Source: Granulosicoccus antarcticus IMCC3135
GTDB taxonomy: Bacteria; Pseudomonadota; Gammaproteobacteria; Granulosicoccales; Granulosicoccaceae
DNA: 64,000 nt
Direction: 5' to 3'
Assembly: GCF_002215215.1 (NCBI RefSeq)
Contig: NZ_CP018632.1
Span: 310,501 to 374,500 of the forward strand
Below the pieces are notes generated by a model that saw only the letters and a list, made by a program, of their open reading frames with translations, was not told the origin of the DNA and searched no databases. Made by a program: the position numbers and the translations under genes. How positions within the stretch are numbered: the first letter of the stretch is position 1; each line of letters begins with the position of its first letter. This document shows, piece by piece, positions 8,414-18,298 of the stretch.

Positions 8414-10168
8414 CTATAACGTAGCGATCGGCTGGTTCAGTATTGAAAGCAGGGTGTCGCTGGTTTGCAAGGCAATCAGCAGGGCTGCATCATGATGGTA
8501 GACATCGGCACGTTGCTGCAAGTCTCCGTCAGCATCGATCCAGGTCGTCATATAGGTCAGGTGGGTCGGTATATGTGTTCGTAGCCGAACTCTGTGAGTT
8601 TCCGGGTCACTCAGAGCCTTACGTATTTCTTTTGCACTGTAGCCATCTTCCTTCATTAGTAGCGTGGCCAATGCATCAGGATCACTGAGGCGGATGCAAC
8701 CATGGCTGTAGGCCCGCTGATTGAATGAGAAGTGTTGTTTCTCCGGTGTGTCATGCAGATAGATGGCATAGGGGTTGGGCATCATGAATTTCATTCTGCC
8801 CAGAGCATTGATAGGGCCTCCGCGCTGGCGCAGTGTGTAGGGAAACGGTTTGGTCTGGTAATCGGCAGCCGTGACAGACTCGGGTGCTATGACGACAACG
8901 TGGTTGTTTACGCGTTGCAGAAACTCAAACTGACGGGACACCAGGTAGCCAGGATTGCGCATTTCCAGAGGGATCAGTTCGCTGTTGGTGATTGATTCCG
9001 GTACGGTCCAGGTCGGATTGAATTCCATATAACTCATGTCACGTGAGAAAGCCGGAGTCTTGTGGTCCTCGGACCCCATGACCGAGACCATCGACATCTT
9101 GATTTCCTGGCCATCGCGAAATTCCACACGATAATCCGGGATGTTGATGAACAGATGCTTCTGTCCCAATTCACGTGGCATCCAGCGCCAGCGCTCCAGG
9201 CTCAGTGCGACAGCCTGGATCTCATCGTCAATACTCCGGTTCAGTGCTTCTCGTGTCATCCTGCCAACGTGACCGTCAGGCAGTAATCCATGTCTTTTCT
9301 GAAACTGTTGCAATGCTATCGTCAGCTGGCTGTCGAATAGCGGTGTAATAGGGGTGTTCAGTGGCAACTCGCGGGTTTCAACAAGGCGTTGTTTGATCGT
9401 CATGACATCCTTGTGGGACATGGATGCCGAGAGGGTGACTGGTTGACGGAGTGTGGGGCGTACTGTACCTGCGGCGCGTTCTGTCAGCAGATTGCGCATA
9501 TGAGTCGTCAAGCGTCGATATTCTGCGCTAGCCGGCATTGCAGTATTGAGTGCTGCCGAAACGCTAGCCTGGCGACTCCAGATTGAATCCAGCAATGCTG
9601 CGGTATCGATCTGCGGTGCATCCCTGAACAGCATCCGCTGTGTGGCACGTGGATCAACCACGCCCTGCCCCAGGTGTGTTGCCAATTGCACAAAGCTTTG
9701 GTCCATCTGTGCCGACAGATCACTGCGCAACTGTTCATTGCTTCGTCCTGCTGCCGGTTGCTGCAAGGAGCTTGCGCGGATCGAGGCGCGGTTTGAATTA
9801 TTCAGCGATTCCACGGTTCGCAGAATCTTGTCAAGGCCGTAACTTTCCGGATTCAGGCCATGGTGTGCAGCATTCTGGATGGCACGAATCAATTGTCGAG
9901 AGTTTCCGGACGTTCCTCGATTGTTTAACCAGGGACCACCATTGGCCAGAAGCTGGAGCTGCTTGCGACTCTGCCGAGGGGACAGGCTTGGTGCATCTTG
10001 ATTGATGCTTTCCAGGCGTCCGCTTTGTGTAGAGTCTGCCGCTTTCGATGCATCCAGAAAGGACTGCACCTCACTCCTCGGTTCTGGATCAGCCGCTAAA
10101 GCGTTGTTAAAGAAGCAAGCTGCCGCAATGGCGCCCGCCAACAGCCAGACATTAGTGTTTTTCTGCAC
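8414..10168 (-). CDS. L,D-transpeptidase (YcbB/LdtD-like)
   Basis: A periplasmic peptidoglycan cross-linking enzyme of 584 residues with a signal peptide (about 1-25, cleaved after ALA). An N-terminal scaffold region is followed by a peptidoglycan-binding domain at about 260-315 (FQKRHGLLPDGHVGRMTREALN) and a YkuD catalytic domain. The catalytic SHGCIRL motif places the nucleophile at Cys491. E. coli YcbB (615 residues) has the same order of domains and makes beta-lactam-resistant 3-3 cross-links. The N-terminal third is rich in Gln, Ser and Asn. It is a separate unit after the DUF1841 gene on the same strand, with 212 bp upstream. The class is firm; the exact paralogue is inferred. Confidence 0.9.
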   Translation of the reverse strand: MQKNTNVWLLAGAIAAACFFNNALAADPEPRSEVQSFLDASKAADSTQSGRLESINQDAPSLSPRQSRKQLQLLANGGPWLNNRGTSGNSRQLIRAIQNAAHHGLNPESYGLDKILRTVESLNNSNRASIRASSLQQPAAGRSNEQLRSDLSAQMDQSFVQLATHLGQGVVDPRATQRMLFRDAPQIDTAALLDSIWSRQASVSAALNTAMPASAEYRRLTTHMRNLLTERAAGTVRPTLRQPVTLSASMSHKDVMTIKQRLVETRELPLNTPITPLFDSQLTIALQQFQKRHGLLPDGHVGRMTREALNRSIDDEIQAVALSLERWRWMPRELGQKHLFINIPDYRVEFRDGQEIKMSMVSVMGSEDHKTPAFSRDMSYMEFNPTWTVPESITNSELIPLEMRNPGYLVSRQFEFLQRVNNHVVVIAPESVTAADYQTKPFPYTLRQRGGPINALGRMKFMMPNPYAIYLHDTPEKQHFSFNQRAYSHGCIRLSDPDALATLLMKEDGYSAKEIRKALSDPETHRVRLRTHIPTHLTYMTTWIDADGDLQQRADVYHHDAALLIALQTSDTLLSILNQPIATL

Positions 10169-10380
10169 GCAACAAGGGGCTCTGATCGCAGTCCCGGGGA
10201 GGCTGAACCCGAGCAGTTGATAGGATTTCTATTCCTTCCAGCCATGCTGCAGAATCGACCTGAACGGCGTCGGCTGAATCTATTACCGGCTTGTTGTTGT
10301 CTGGGTTTGCTTAACTGCGATGCATATAACATACGCGCCGTGAACAGCGTCGCTTTGTCAGTTGACTAATTCAAGGCCCT

Positions 10381-10809
10381 TTACAGCAATTCCTGCAGAC
10401 TGGCCAGATAGCCTTGTTCATCAGGTGCTCGGCTCTGGCGTTGAGCTTCCCAGAGGAACAATCCCAGGCGTTCTATCATCAGGTGCTCGACAGTGTGTCC
10501 ATCACCATGCTTGAGCAACAGTGAGCGGGTAATGGAGGCAATGCCTGCTGGTCGGTCGGTACCTACCTGTTCACGCAATGCCAGGTGCAGGCTTAGATGC
10601 AGGAAGGGATTTTCGTGGCCATCCTCCGCGGTGAAATCATGATCGACTATATCTTCCTTGCCGCTAAGCATGGCGTGATATTCAGGATGATCGCTCAGCA
10701 GACTGACGATCTGTTTCTCCAGCGGCTCCAATGCCAGTCCCTGGGTGTGTTTCTTCCAGGTACTGCGGAACATTTCGCGAGTTCGGGTTCGATCTTGTGT
10801 GAACAGCAT
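10381..10809 (-). CDS. DUF1841 family protein
   Basis: A 142-residue cytoplasmic protein of unknown function. The pattern MLFTQDRTRTREMF near the N-terminus, NPFLHLSLHLALREQ in the middle and EHLMIERLGLFLWEAQR near the end is that of DUF1841, a small conserved proteobacterial family. A good Shine-Dalgarno (AAGGAG) precedes the ATG at 10809. It follows rnfE on the same strand with a 34-base gap and may be the last gene of the rnf operon, where nth is often found. No catalytic motif is evident. Confidence 0.8.
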   Translation of the reverse strand: MLFTQDRTRTREMFRSTWKKHTQGLALEPLEKQIVSLLSDHPEYHAMLSGKEDIVDHDFTAEDGHENPFLHLSLHLALREQVGTDRPAGIASITRSLLLKHGDGHTVEHLMIERLGLFLWEAQRQSRAPDEQGYLASLQELL

Positions 10810-10843
10810 GTTGATGAGTCTCCTTGAATCTGGTGCGTAGCGT

Positions 10844-11545
10844 TCAGTGCGCTGTCGGGGGTGACACTGGCGAGGCTGCCGTCAGGTTTTGTGATTGAGT
10901 TTCTGCACGCCGACTGTCAATCCAGTTCTTGCCCGCGAGTAGCAATCCGAGTGCGAAAAAAGCTCCGGGCGGCAACAGTGCTATGAGCATGCCGTGATCG
11001 GCTGCGAACACGTGAAGTGTCAGAAACCGCGCACTTTCGCCAAATAACAGATACGCATTGTCAAAGAGCGTGCCTTGGCCAATCAGTTCCCGAATACCGC
11101 CCAAAATAACAAGCACCCACAGAAAGCCCAGGCCCATGGCACAGGCATCGTGTAGTGAGTCCCGCAGATCATGTCGCGAAGCAAAGGCCTCGGAGCGTCC
11201 GATGATCAGGCAGTTGGTGACTATCAAGGGTAGAAAGATTCCCAATGCTGCATGCAGTGCCGGCAACCAGGCCCGCATGAATAGCTCAATCAATGTCACC
11301 GTACTTGCAATAATGAGCACATAGAGCGGTATGCGAATCGCCGGTGTGACAATGCTGCGCAGGCTGGACACCGCACCGTTGGCAATCACCAAAGTCAATA
11401 GCGTTGCCAACCCCAGGCCCAGCCCATTCACCATATTGTTGCTGACAGCCAGCAAGGGGCAGAGGCCCAGTAGTTTCACCAGGCCGGGGTTTTCCGACCA
11501 GAGCCCTTGGGACCAGAGCTTGCGGGTAGTGATTGGATCGCTCAT
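10844..11545 (-). CDS. rnfE: Rnf electron transport complex subunit E
   Basis: Integral membrane subunit of the Rnf (Rsx) ferredoxin:NAD+ oxidoreductase, a redox-driven Na+/H+ pump that in gammaproteobacteria also keeps SoxR reduced. About 234 residues with six predicted membrane helices; it is homologous to RnfA, sharing the LGLCPLLAVS and IVTNCLIIGR segments whose cysteines hold the membrane Fe-S cluster. I start it at ATG 11545, which overlaps the rnfG stop in an ATGA, rather than at the longer 11581 frame. The C-terminal tail is hydrophilic. Last of six overlapping rnf genes. Confidence 0.94.
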   Translation of the reverse strand: MSDPITTRKLWSQGLWSENPGLVKLLGLCPLLAVSNNMVNGLGLGLATLLTLVIANGAVSSLRSIVTPAIRIPLYVLIIASTVTLIELFMRAWLPALHAALGIFLPLIVTNCLIIGRSEAFASRHDLRDSLHDACAMGLGFLWVLVILGGIRELIGQGTLFDNAYLLFGESARFLTLHVFAADHGMLIALLPPGAFFALGLLLAGKNWIDSRRAETQSQNLTAASPVSPPTAH

Positions 11546-12147
11546 GAGACAAATAGCTCCTGCCGGTGCAGGGAATACCACTTCAAGGCACGGTAGACGG
11601 CATTGATGACAGCACGCGGTGTGATCGTCGCACCGGTAAAGGCGTCAAAGCTGCCGCCGTTCTTTCTGACTGCCCAGTCTGTTGGGAGGCTGGAAGCCAG
11701 TGACTGACCGTTGAATCCCGTGATCCAGTCTGAATGTGAGTACTCGATGTCGTCGCCCAGTCCGGGTGTTTCCCGATGTTCTATCACTCTGACTCCGGTA
11801 ATCTGCCCTTCATAGCTCAGGCCAAGCAACAGATGAATGTCACCATTGTAGCCATCAGGTGCTATGACACTTAATACGGCAGCCGAAGGTGTCTGGTTCT
11901 GGTAAACGGTATACAGGGGCTGTGGGACATCACTACCCAGTTCAGGGGCTGTGATCATCTGTGCCGAATCGAGGGGTTCGGCGTCGAAGGGGCCTTCTGG
12001 CAGTACCGCTATCAGGCCCTGCTGCAACCACTGTTGCTGCGCTTTTTCGATACGCTCACGTGTCAGAGAATGAGCCGCGGAGAGGGCCGCAATGGCCACC
12101 AATACACACAGTCCGAGCGTCAGTCCGGTTTTTGTAATGCTGTTCAT
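11542..12147 (-). CDS. rnfG: Rnf electron transport complex subunit G (FMN-binding)
   Basis: Periplasmic-facing flavoprotein subunit of the Rnf complex, 201 residues, with one N-terminal membrane anchor (about 8-25). The FMN_bind domain ends in FDAFTGATITPRAV (168-180). The threonine of the [S/T]GAT motif, T174, is the expected covalent FMN site. TPGLGDDIEY (127-136) is also typical. ATG 12147 overlaps the rnfD stop and the stop overlaps rnfE, so translation is probably coupled. Confidence 0.95.
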   Translation of the reverse strand: MNSITKTGLTLGLCVLVAIAALSAAHSLTRERIEKAQQQWLQQGLIAVLPEGPFDAEPLDSAQMITAPELGSDVPQPLYTVYQNQTPSAAVLSVIAPDGYNGDIHLLLGLSYEGQITGVRVIEHRETPGLGDDIEYSHSDWITGFNGQSLASSLPTDWAVRKNGGSFDAFTGATITPRAVINAVYRALKWYSLHRQELFVS

Positions 12148-13211
12148 GACCCCTTGGGCCCTGTGAACAAATAGTCAATCAAGGGCACACAGGTATTCAT
12201 GAGTAATACAGCAAAGGCAAATCCTTCAGGATAACTGCTGAATTCTCGAATTATGAAGGTAAACAGGCCAATGCCAATGCCGTACACCAGTTTGCCGCTG
12301 TTGCTGGTAGCTGCACTAACCGGATCAGTTGCAATGAAAAAGACCCCCAGCATGATCGCGCCGGACATCAGTGCTGGCAGGACAGGTAATGCACTGGATG
12401 ATGTCAGCAAGCCATAGCCTGCATACAGACCGGCCAGTGAGGCTATTACAGAAATGGGAATATGCCAGGAGATCACACGAATCAGCAGCAGATAGAGACC
12501 ACCACACAACCAGGCGATGCTTACCCAGATCCAGGGCGAATGCAGAATCAGTTGCGTCGACACTTGCCGATAATCGTTAACACTGACCGAAGTGTCCGAT
12601 AAGTTCGCACTCGCACTCGCACCCGTACCCGACGAGACCGGTGCGTTCACTGTGAAAGTATCTGTCTCCACCCGCCGAATTTCACGCAGACGGTCCAGTG
12701 GCGTGGCCCCGCTCATCGCATCCCATTCATCAGCTTGTAGTTGCTGAGTGGAGCTCGTAGGCTCAGGGTCTTGTGACAGGGACCAATCCGTCATGGTGAC
12801 CGGAAAGGAGACGAGCAGGACAGCGTAGGCCACCATGGCAGGATTAAAAGGATTGTGCCCCAGACCTCCGTACAGGTGCTTGCCAAGGGTGGTCATGACA
12901 CCCACGCCTACGATCAACTGCCATAGCGGTAGCGAGGGCGGCACACACAGCGCCAGCAACCAGGCCGCAAGTGCAATACTGCCATCACTGAGAGCCGGGC
13001 GTATCGGGCGATCACGTAAGTGCAGTAGCGCCGCCTCCATGCACAAGGCGCTCAGGATAGCGACCAGTACATTGAAAAGCACCCCGGCATCTATCGTCAG
13101 TGCCATGACCAGGGTGCCTGGCAGCAGCGCCAGCATGACATGGCTCATGATCCGTCCGACGCTGCGACGCGGAAAGTTCAGTGCCTTCGTATCAGGGGTC
13201 AGTGTGCTCAT
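12144..13211 (-). CDS. rnfD: Rnf electron transport complex subunit D
   Basis: Polytopic membrane subunit, 355 residues, with a covalent FMN site at SGATPLDRLRE (167-177; T170). GLGHNPFNPAMVAYA (117-131) is a strongly conserved RnfD/NqrB segment. Between the FMN site and the next helix there is a Ser/Thr/Ala-rich insertion (about 190-210) encoded by a GCACTC/GCACCC-rich repeat near 12606-12632; it should face the periplasm. ATGA overlaps join it to rnfC upstream and rnfG downstream. Confidence 0.95.
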   Translation of the reverse strand: MSTLTPDTKALNFPRRSVGRIMSHVMLALLPGTLVMALTIDAGVLFNVLVAILSALCMEAALLHLRDRPIRPALSDGSIALAAWLLALCVPPSLPLWQLIVGVGVMTTLGKHLYGGLGHNPFNPAMVAYAVLLVSFPVTMTDWSLSQDPEPTSSTQQLQADEWDAMSGATPLDRLREIRRVETDTFTVNAPVSSGTGASASANLSDTSVSVNDYRQVSTQLILHSPWIWVSIAWLCGGLYLLLIRVISWHIPISVIASLAGLYAGYGLLTSSSALPVLPALMSGAIMLGVFFIATDPVSAATSNSGKLVYGIGIGLFTFIIREFSSYPEGFAFAVLLMNTCVPLIDYLFTGPKGS

Positions 13212-14785
13212 GATTGTCCATCGGGACCGGTATCTCCGCCGGTGTTCATGGCTTTGTCTACTCGCGGTTTACGGCGTTGTCTTGCGCGGTTCAGGGCATC
13301 GGCGATAGGATCAGCACTGACCGCCAGTTTTGACTTCGCTGCCAGGCGGCGCTCTTCGCGTACGGCCGCGCGTTGTGCCAAACGTTGTTCTCTGGCCAGA
13401 TACCGCTGCTCGGCGGCCATCGCTGCTGCATCCTGGCGTTGCTGCTCACGACGGGCGTCTTTGGCATGGCGAAAGGTGGCTGTCAGTGCAATGGCCGAGG
13501 GGCAGACAACATCGCAGCAGCCGCATTCGATACAGCTATCCAGTCCGAAGCGCTGTGCCCCTTCCTGGTGGTCGGCTCGGGCATACCAGTACAATTGCTG
13601 GGGCAGCAGTTGTTCCGGGCAGACCTCGCTGCAGGCTCCGCATCTGATACAGGGTTGTACTGTTGAATCAGCCTGTAATGTATGCACACTGATACAGTTG
13701 GTCGTTGCGCTCACCGGTGCGTCCAGTGACATCAGGTCGAATCCGCTCAGCGGCCCACCGACGCGGACGCGATACCTGTCTGGGCCGCGGCTCTGACAGG
13801 TGTCCAGAACGGCCTGATTACCACTCATACGCAAGACATCGGCCACCGTGGTTCCGAAAGTCACACGTACATTGACCGGCACCGGGCAGGCCTCGCCTGC
13901 AATGGTAACGATTCTCGATGTGAGTGGTACGCCTGCCTGGGCTTTATGAGCCGCTAATGCGGTGGCGACGTTAATGCTCAGGATGCCACGATGAGCCGCT
14001 CGTTCGCCAGCTGCCAGTTGTTGTCCGGTGATGCGTTGAATCAGGGAGCGCTCCGCACCGGAAGGGTAGATAGGGGGCAGCAATTGTAGTTCGATAGAGT
14101 TCGGTTGAGCGGCTAGTGCCTCTTGCAGAGCACTGATGGCCGCAAGCTTGTCATTCTCGATAGCCAGCACAGAGCGGCGGCAGCGTGTCATCGACATCAG
14201 TGCACTGATGGCTTCGATAATCGCAGGCGCCTCGCACATCATCAGCGCCTCGTCACAGCTGATCAAGGGTTCGCATTCAACCGCATTGATCAGCAGTATT
14301 TCCAATGGCCCGCTTGCCACTTGCGCGCTTGCAAACTTTTCACTGGTTGCAAATCCGGCACCGCCCAGCCCTCTGATGCCACACTGCGCCAGGCGCTCGA
14401 TGCTCAGCAGGTTCTGGATCGGGTGTGTCGCTGAATGATCAGCCGTGTCGGTATCTGGTTGAATCACGATACAGAGTTCATGCCGTGCAGAAGGATGCAG
14501 AATGGCCCGTGGTTCAATGGCAACAATACAACCACTGGCGCTGGCGATCAGGCCCTCTGCCAGCATTTGCCCTCGCTGAATCTGTTGTCCCACGCTAACC
14601 AATGGTGTCAAAGCTTCGCGTCGATAATTGAGCAGCGGTAGCACCAGTTGTGCTGGCAGCGGCAAAGTGGATATTTTTCCATCGAGCGGCAGGCCCGGCT
14701 TGTTGCGTGGCAGGGCCAGCCCACCGTGTAGTTCTGGTAGCTGCGAATCCGACAGTGCGGGCCACCAGCGGCGTAGTACATTCAT
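13208..14785 (-). CDS. rnfC: Rnf electron transport complex subunit C
   Basis: Peripheral NADH-side subunit binding FMN and two 4Fe-4S clusters. About 525 residues from ATG 14785, chosen because it overlaps the rnfB stop in an ATGA; a longer frame begins at 14806. A nucleotide-binding segment, [16 protein letters not shown], is at about 136-151. Two ferredoxin-like motifs follow: [11 protein letters not shown] (379-389) and [11 protein letters not shown] (418-428). After about 440 comes an Ala/Arg/Gln-rich, probably coiled-coil tail, much shorter than the repetitive tail that takes E. coli RsxC to 740 residues. Confidence 0.95.
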   Translation of the reverse strand: MNVLRRWWPALSDSQLPELHGGLALPRNKPGLPLDGKISTLPLPAQLVLPLLNYRREALTPLVSVGQQIQRGQMLAEGLIASASGCIVAIEPRAILHPSARHELCIVIQPDTDTADHSATHPIQNLLSIERLAQCGIRGLGGAGFATSEKFASAQVASGPLEILLINAVECEPLISCDEALMMCEAPAIIEAISALMSMTRCRRSVLAIENDKLAAISALQEALAAQPNSIELQLLPPIYPSGAERSLIQRITGQQLAAGERAAHRGILSINVATALAAHKAQAGVPLTSRIVTIAGEACPVPVNVRVTFGTTVADVLRMSGNQAVLDTCQSRGPDRYRVRVGGPLSGFDLMSLDAPVSATTNCISVHTLQADSTVQPCIRCGACSEVCPEQLLPQQLYWYARADHQEGAQRFGLDSCIECGCCDVVCPSAIALTATFRHAKDARREQQRQDAAAMAAEQRYLAREQRLAQRAAVREERRLAAKSKLAVSADPIADALNRARQRRKPRVDKAMNTGGDTGPDGQS

Positions 14786-15459
14786 ACCGGTTTCGGCCAG
14801 CGCCATTGCGCGAGTGGAATGTTGGCGGCTACCAGTTCAATGCAGTCGACAGGACAAGGTGGCAGGCATAGTTCGCATCCCGTGCATTGATCACTGATGA
14901 CCGTGTGCATCAAGCGTGATGCACCGACAATCGCATCGACCGGGCAGGCAAGGATGCACAGTGTGCAACCGATGCAGGCAGGCTCATCAATGACGGCCAC
15001 CTGTGGGGGTTTGTTCTCGCCACGTTCGGCATCCAGTGCAATGATCTCTTTGCCCAGAAAGTCCGCCAGCTCACTGATCAGAGCGTCACCACCGGGTGGG
15101 CATTGATTGATGGGAGCATTCTCCAGCACGATGGCGGTGGCGTAGGGACGGCAGCCTGGATAAGCACATTGGGCACACTGGGTCTGTGGCAGCTTTGCAT
15201 TGACCGCTTCAATCAATAGCTCGATCGGTTGTTCGGTAGGCTGCTCACTCAGTGGCTGATTCACGGTCGCAGCTACCGGGATGTGTTCGTCATCCTGGCC
15301 GCTCTGCGATTCTGCAGGCAGGTTTGTATCAGTCCTCAACGGACGCAATCTGGGCAAATGAAATCGCAGGGCGACACTGGAGGAGGATAGCCAGGCCAGC
15401 AGGATGCCCAGCAGTGCGGTAATGGCCGCAAAGGCGAGTAAGGCCAGAAGTGTCGTCAT
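14782..15459 (-). CDS. rnfB: Rnf electron transport complex subunit B (iron-sulfur)
   Basis: Ferredoxin-type subunit that passes electrons within Rnf. An N-terminal membrane anchor (about 4-24) is followed by a 4Fe-4S domain with C95, C98, C103 and C120, then two classical clusters, C162/C165/C168/C172 and C192/C195/C198/C202. At 225 residues it is about 30 longer than E. coli RsxB (192). The extra part is a Gln/Glu/Pro-rich linker between the anchor and the first cluster (about 40-80). It starts 4 bases after the rnfA stop. Confidence 0.95.
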   Translation of the reverse strand: MTTLLALLAFAAITALLGILLAWLSSSSVALRFHLPRLRPLRTDTNLPAESQSGQDDEHIPVAATVNQPLSEQPTEQPIELLIEAVNAKLPQTQCAQCAYPGCRPYATAIVLENAPINQCPPGGDALISELADFLGKEIIALDAERGENKPPQVAVIDEPACIGCTLCILACPVDAIVGASRLMHTVISDQCTGCELCLPPCPVDCIELVAANIPLAQWRWPKPV

Positions 15460-15463
15460 GGTC

Positions 15464-16039
15464 TCAGGCGAGTCCGCTGAAGCCCATGAACGCCAGCGAC
15501 ATGATGCCGGCCGTCATGAGCGCTGCGGCGCTTCCCTTGAAAGGGCCAGGCACATCGGCCAGTTCGATCCGTTCACGCAATACTGAAAACAGAATCAGGA
15601 CCAGAGTAAAGCCAACGGCGGCGCCAAAGCCATACAGCATGGCCTGTAGCAGGTCATGGTGTTTGTTGACGCTGAGCAAAGCGACTCCCAGCACCGCGCA
15701 ATTAGTGGTAATCAGTGGCAGATAGATGCCCAGAATGCGATGCAGTAGTGGGCTTTGGCGGCGAATGACGATCTCGGTGAACTGGACCACCACCGCGATC
15801 ACCAGAATGAAGCTCAAGGTTCGCAGATACTCCAGCTCGAAGGGGATGAGCAGCCACTGATTGACCAGGTAGCTGAGAGCGGCCGAGAGTGTCAGAACGA
15901 AGGTTGTTGCGATACCCATGCCCAGCGCCGAGTCGAGCCGCTTCGAGACACCCATGAAAGGACACAAGCCCAGAAACTGTACCAGCACGAAGTTGTTGAC
16001 CAGCACCGTGCCTAACAGAATAAGAGCAATTTCACGCAT
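15464..16039 (-). CDS. rnfA: Rnf electron transport complex subunit A
   Basis: First gene of the rnf operon: a 191-residue membrane protein with six predicted helices. [11 protein letters not shown] (24-34) and [10 protein letters not shown] carry the paired cysteines that RnfA shares with RnfE/NqrE to hold an Fe-S cluster in the membrane. It begins 77 bases after the metG stop on the same strand. A 10-bp inverted repeat lies in that gap, so rnf may be read from metG or from its own promoter. Confidence 0.96.
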   Translation of the reverse strand: MREIALILLGTVLVNNFVLVQFLGLCPFMGVSKRLDSALGMGIATTFVLTLSAALSYLVNQWLLIPFELEYLRTLSFILVIAVVVQFTEIVIRRQSPLLHRILGIYLPLITTNCAVLGVALLSVNKHHDLLQAMLYGFGAAVGFTLVLILFSVLRERIELADVPGPFKGSAAALMTAGIMSLAFMGFSGLA

Positions 16040-16054
16040 CAGTGGTTCTGCCAG

Positions 16055-16101
16055 CTGTACAGGCTCGAGCGAGGCACAGCGTCATCACCGTGCCTGTACA
16101 G
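16055..16101 (-). repeat. Perfect 10-bp inverted repeat between metG and rnfA
   Basis: CTGTACAGGC (16055-16064) and GCCTGTACAG (16092-16101) are exact reverse complements separated by 27 bases. In metG-rnf read-through RNA this would form a stem-loop just upstream of rnfA. There is no T tract, so it looks more like a processing or attenuation structure, or an operator, than an intrinsic terminator. Confidence 0.5.
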
Positions 16102-16116
16102 TGCAGCTACCATCGA

Positions 16117-18162
16117 CTATTTCACTCGCATACCAGGGGTTGCGCCCTCGTCAGGTGTCAGAATGAACAGATCAGAACCGCCGGGACCAGCTGCCAGCAC
16201 CATGCCGCTGGACAGGCCGAAGCGCATCTGGCGAGGCTTCAGATTTGCCACCATGACGGTTCGGCGACCAATCAGATCCTCTGGCTTGTAAGCCGCCTTG
16301 ATGCCAGCAAATACCGTGCGTGTCTCCTCCAGTCCGATATCCAGCGTCAGCTCAACCAGCTTGTCTGCACCCTTCACCGGTTGAGCATCGGTAATTAGCG
16401 CAACCCGCAGATCCACCTTGTCGAAATCACCGATCTCGATTTCAGGCTTGAGGGGTTCCATCACCGCCTCGGCAGCCTTGGCTGGTGCCGCTTTGGTTTC
16501 CGTCTGGGCCTCGGCACTACCGGCTTTGGTGTCATCCAGAATCTTGTCGATCTGTACCGGATCGACACGCGTCATCATTGGCTGATAACGGTTGATGGTA
16601 TGGCCAATCAGCGGCTGATCCAGTGAGTCGAGCGTCAGCGTTGTATTGAGAAATTGCTCAGTCTTGCTGGTCAGGGCTGGCAGAACCGGGCTCAGGTAAG
16701 TGACGATGATGCGGAAGTAGTTGAGTCCTACCGTGCAGATCTGTTGCACAGCTTCGGCCTGCTCGGGATCCTTGATCTTGACCCAGGGCTCGGCATCATT
16801 GATGTATGTATTGGCGTGCTCTGCCAGCTGCATGATCTCGCGCATGGCTTTGCCGTATTCGCGCTGCTCGTAGTACTGCATGATGATGTGACGCGCACTG
16901 GTGAAATCGGCATAGGCGCCCAACTGGTCTTCCGGATAGCTGGCACTGAGCTGCCCATCGAAGCGTTTGCTGATGAAACCCGCACAACGACTGGCAATAT
17001 TGACAACCTTGCCCACCAGGTCCGCGTTGACTCGCGTAGTGAAGTCGTCGAAGTTCATGTTCAGATCAACGACATTGCCGGTCAGTTTTGAGGCGTAGTA
17101 GTAGCGCAGGTACTCAGGCTCCAGGTGCTTCAGCCAGGTCTCGATGGTTACAGATGTGCCGCGAGACTTGGACATCTTCAGATTGTCGACGGTCAGAAAG
17201 CCGTGGCAGAACACGCCCGTTGGTTTTCTGTAGCCAGCGCCTTCGAGCATGGCAGGCCAGAACAGGCCGTGAAAGTTGACAATATCCTTGCCAATGAAGT
17301 GATACAGCTCAACATCACTGCCTTCCTTCCAGCTGGCTTCCCAGTCTTCACCGGTACGGGCTGCCAGGTTCTTGTGGCTGGCGATATAAGCAATAGGTGC
17401 ATCCAGCCAGACATAGAAATATTTGCCCGGTGCGTCAGGGATCTCGAAACCGAAGTAGGGTGCGTTGCGCGAGATATCCCAGTCCTGCAAACCGCCATCC
17501 AGCCACTCCTTGAGCTTGTTGGCCATTTCTGGCTGCAAAGAGCCACTGGCAGTCCATTCGCGCAGCATGTCGGCAAAATTGCCCAAGGCAAAGAAATACT
17601 GTTCAGAGTCACGCAGTTCCGGAGTCGTTCCGGAAACCTGGGAGATGGGATCTTTCAGGTCAGTGGCATCGTAAGTTGCGCTGCAGTTCTCACAATTGTC
17701 GCCATACTGGTCCGCAGTGCCGCAGCTGGGGCAGATGCCTTTGACAAAGCGATCTGGCAGAAACATTTCACGCTCGCTGTCATAGAGCTGCTTGATGGTA
17801 CGTTTGACAATATTTCCGGCATCGCGATTACGCGTATAGATGAGATTGGCCAGTTCTCGATTTTCTTCCGAATGGGTGGTATGGAAGTTGTCAGGCGAGA
17901 GCAGGAAGCCGGCAATATCTCGTTCATGCTCGGATTTGATGCGGGCGATCAGGGCCTGCGGCTCGACGCCTTCTGCCTGCGCCTTGAGCATGATGGGGGT
18001 TCCGTGCGCATCATCCGCCCAGACCCACTGGACTTCGTTGCCCATCAGTCGTTGGAAGCGCACCCAGATGTCAGTCTGAATGTACTCCAGCATGTGGCCG
18101 ATGTGCAGGGCGCCATTGGCGTAGGGAAGGGCACTGGTTACCAGAATACGGCGGCTCATCAA
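16117..18162 (-). CDS. metG: Methionyl-tRNA synthetase
   Basis: Class I synthetase that charges initiator and elongator tRNA-Met. 681 residues, close to E. coli MetG (677). The HIGH-type motif is HIGHM in ALPYANGALHIGHML, near residue 20. A zinc knuckle with two CxxC pairs (CPSCG and CENCS) is at about 145-161. KMSKSRGT is near 333. The C-terminal EMAP/tRNA-binding dimerisation domain (about 578-681) is present and joined by an Ala/Glu/Lys-rich linker. ATG 18162 is followed by a second in-frame ATG. Divergent from apbC, a gammaproteobacterial arrangement. Confidence 0.98.
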   Translation of the reverse strand: MMSRRILVTSALPYANGALHIGHMLEYIQTDIWVRFQRLMGNEVQWVWADDAHGTPIMLKAQAEGVEPQALIARIKSEHERDIAGFLLSPDNFHTTHSEENRELANLIYTRNRDAGNIVKRTIKQLYDSEREMFLPDRFVKGICPSCGTADQYGDNCENCSATYDATDLKDPISQVSGTTPELRDSEQYFFALGNFADMLREWTASGSLQPEMANKLKEWLDGGLQDWDISRNAPYFGFEIPDAPGKYFYVWLDAPIAYIASHKNLAARTGEDWEASWKEGSDVELYHFIGKDIVNFHGLFWPAMLEGAGYRKPTGVFCHGFLTVDNLKMSKSRGTSVTIETWLKHLEPEYLRYYYASKLTGNVVDLNMNFDDFTTRVNADLVGKVVNIASRCAGFISKRFDGQLSASYPEDQLGAYADFTSARHIIMQYYEQREYGKAMREIMQLAEHANTYINDAEPWVKIKDPEQAEAVQQICTVGLNYFRIIVTYLSPVLPALTSKTEQFLNTTLTLDSLDQPLIGHTINRYQPMMTRVDPVQIDKILDDTKAGSAEAQTETKAAPAKAAEAVMEPLKPEIEIGDFDKVDLRVALITDAQPVKGADKLVELTLDIGLEETRTVFAGIKAAYKPEDLIGRRTVMVANLKPRQMRFGLSSGMVLAAGPGGSDLFILTPDEGATPGMRVK

Positions 18163-18298
18163 GTCTGTGTCACTGTAGTTGCGTTGCAGGAAATACTTAG
18201 GTTTCGCCCGCGGTGCTTACGTGTATAGTTGCGGGTTGCTTGATAGTTTAACAGTCCCGTTGAACCAGTTCATACAGTATAAGGAGCGTTGCAGTCGC

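Noticed and set aside
12590-12640. GCACTC/GCACCC-like repeat inside rnfD as a separate feature
   Set aside because: It stays in frame and codes for a Ser/Ala-rich loop between membrane segments, so it is described with rnfD rather than as an independent element.
17125-18228. A 367-codon open frame on the plus strand opposite metG
   Set aside because: It is fully antisense to the conserved metG coding sequence, has no ribosome-binding site and shows no recognisable domain. It is a by-product of G/C-rich codon use.
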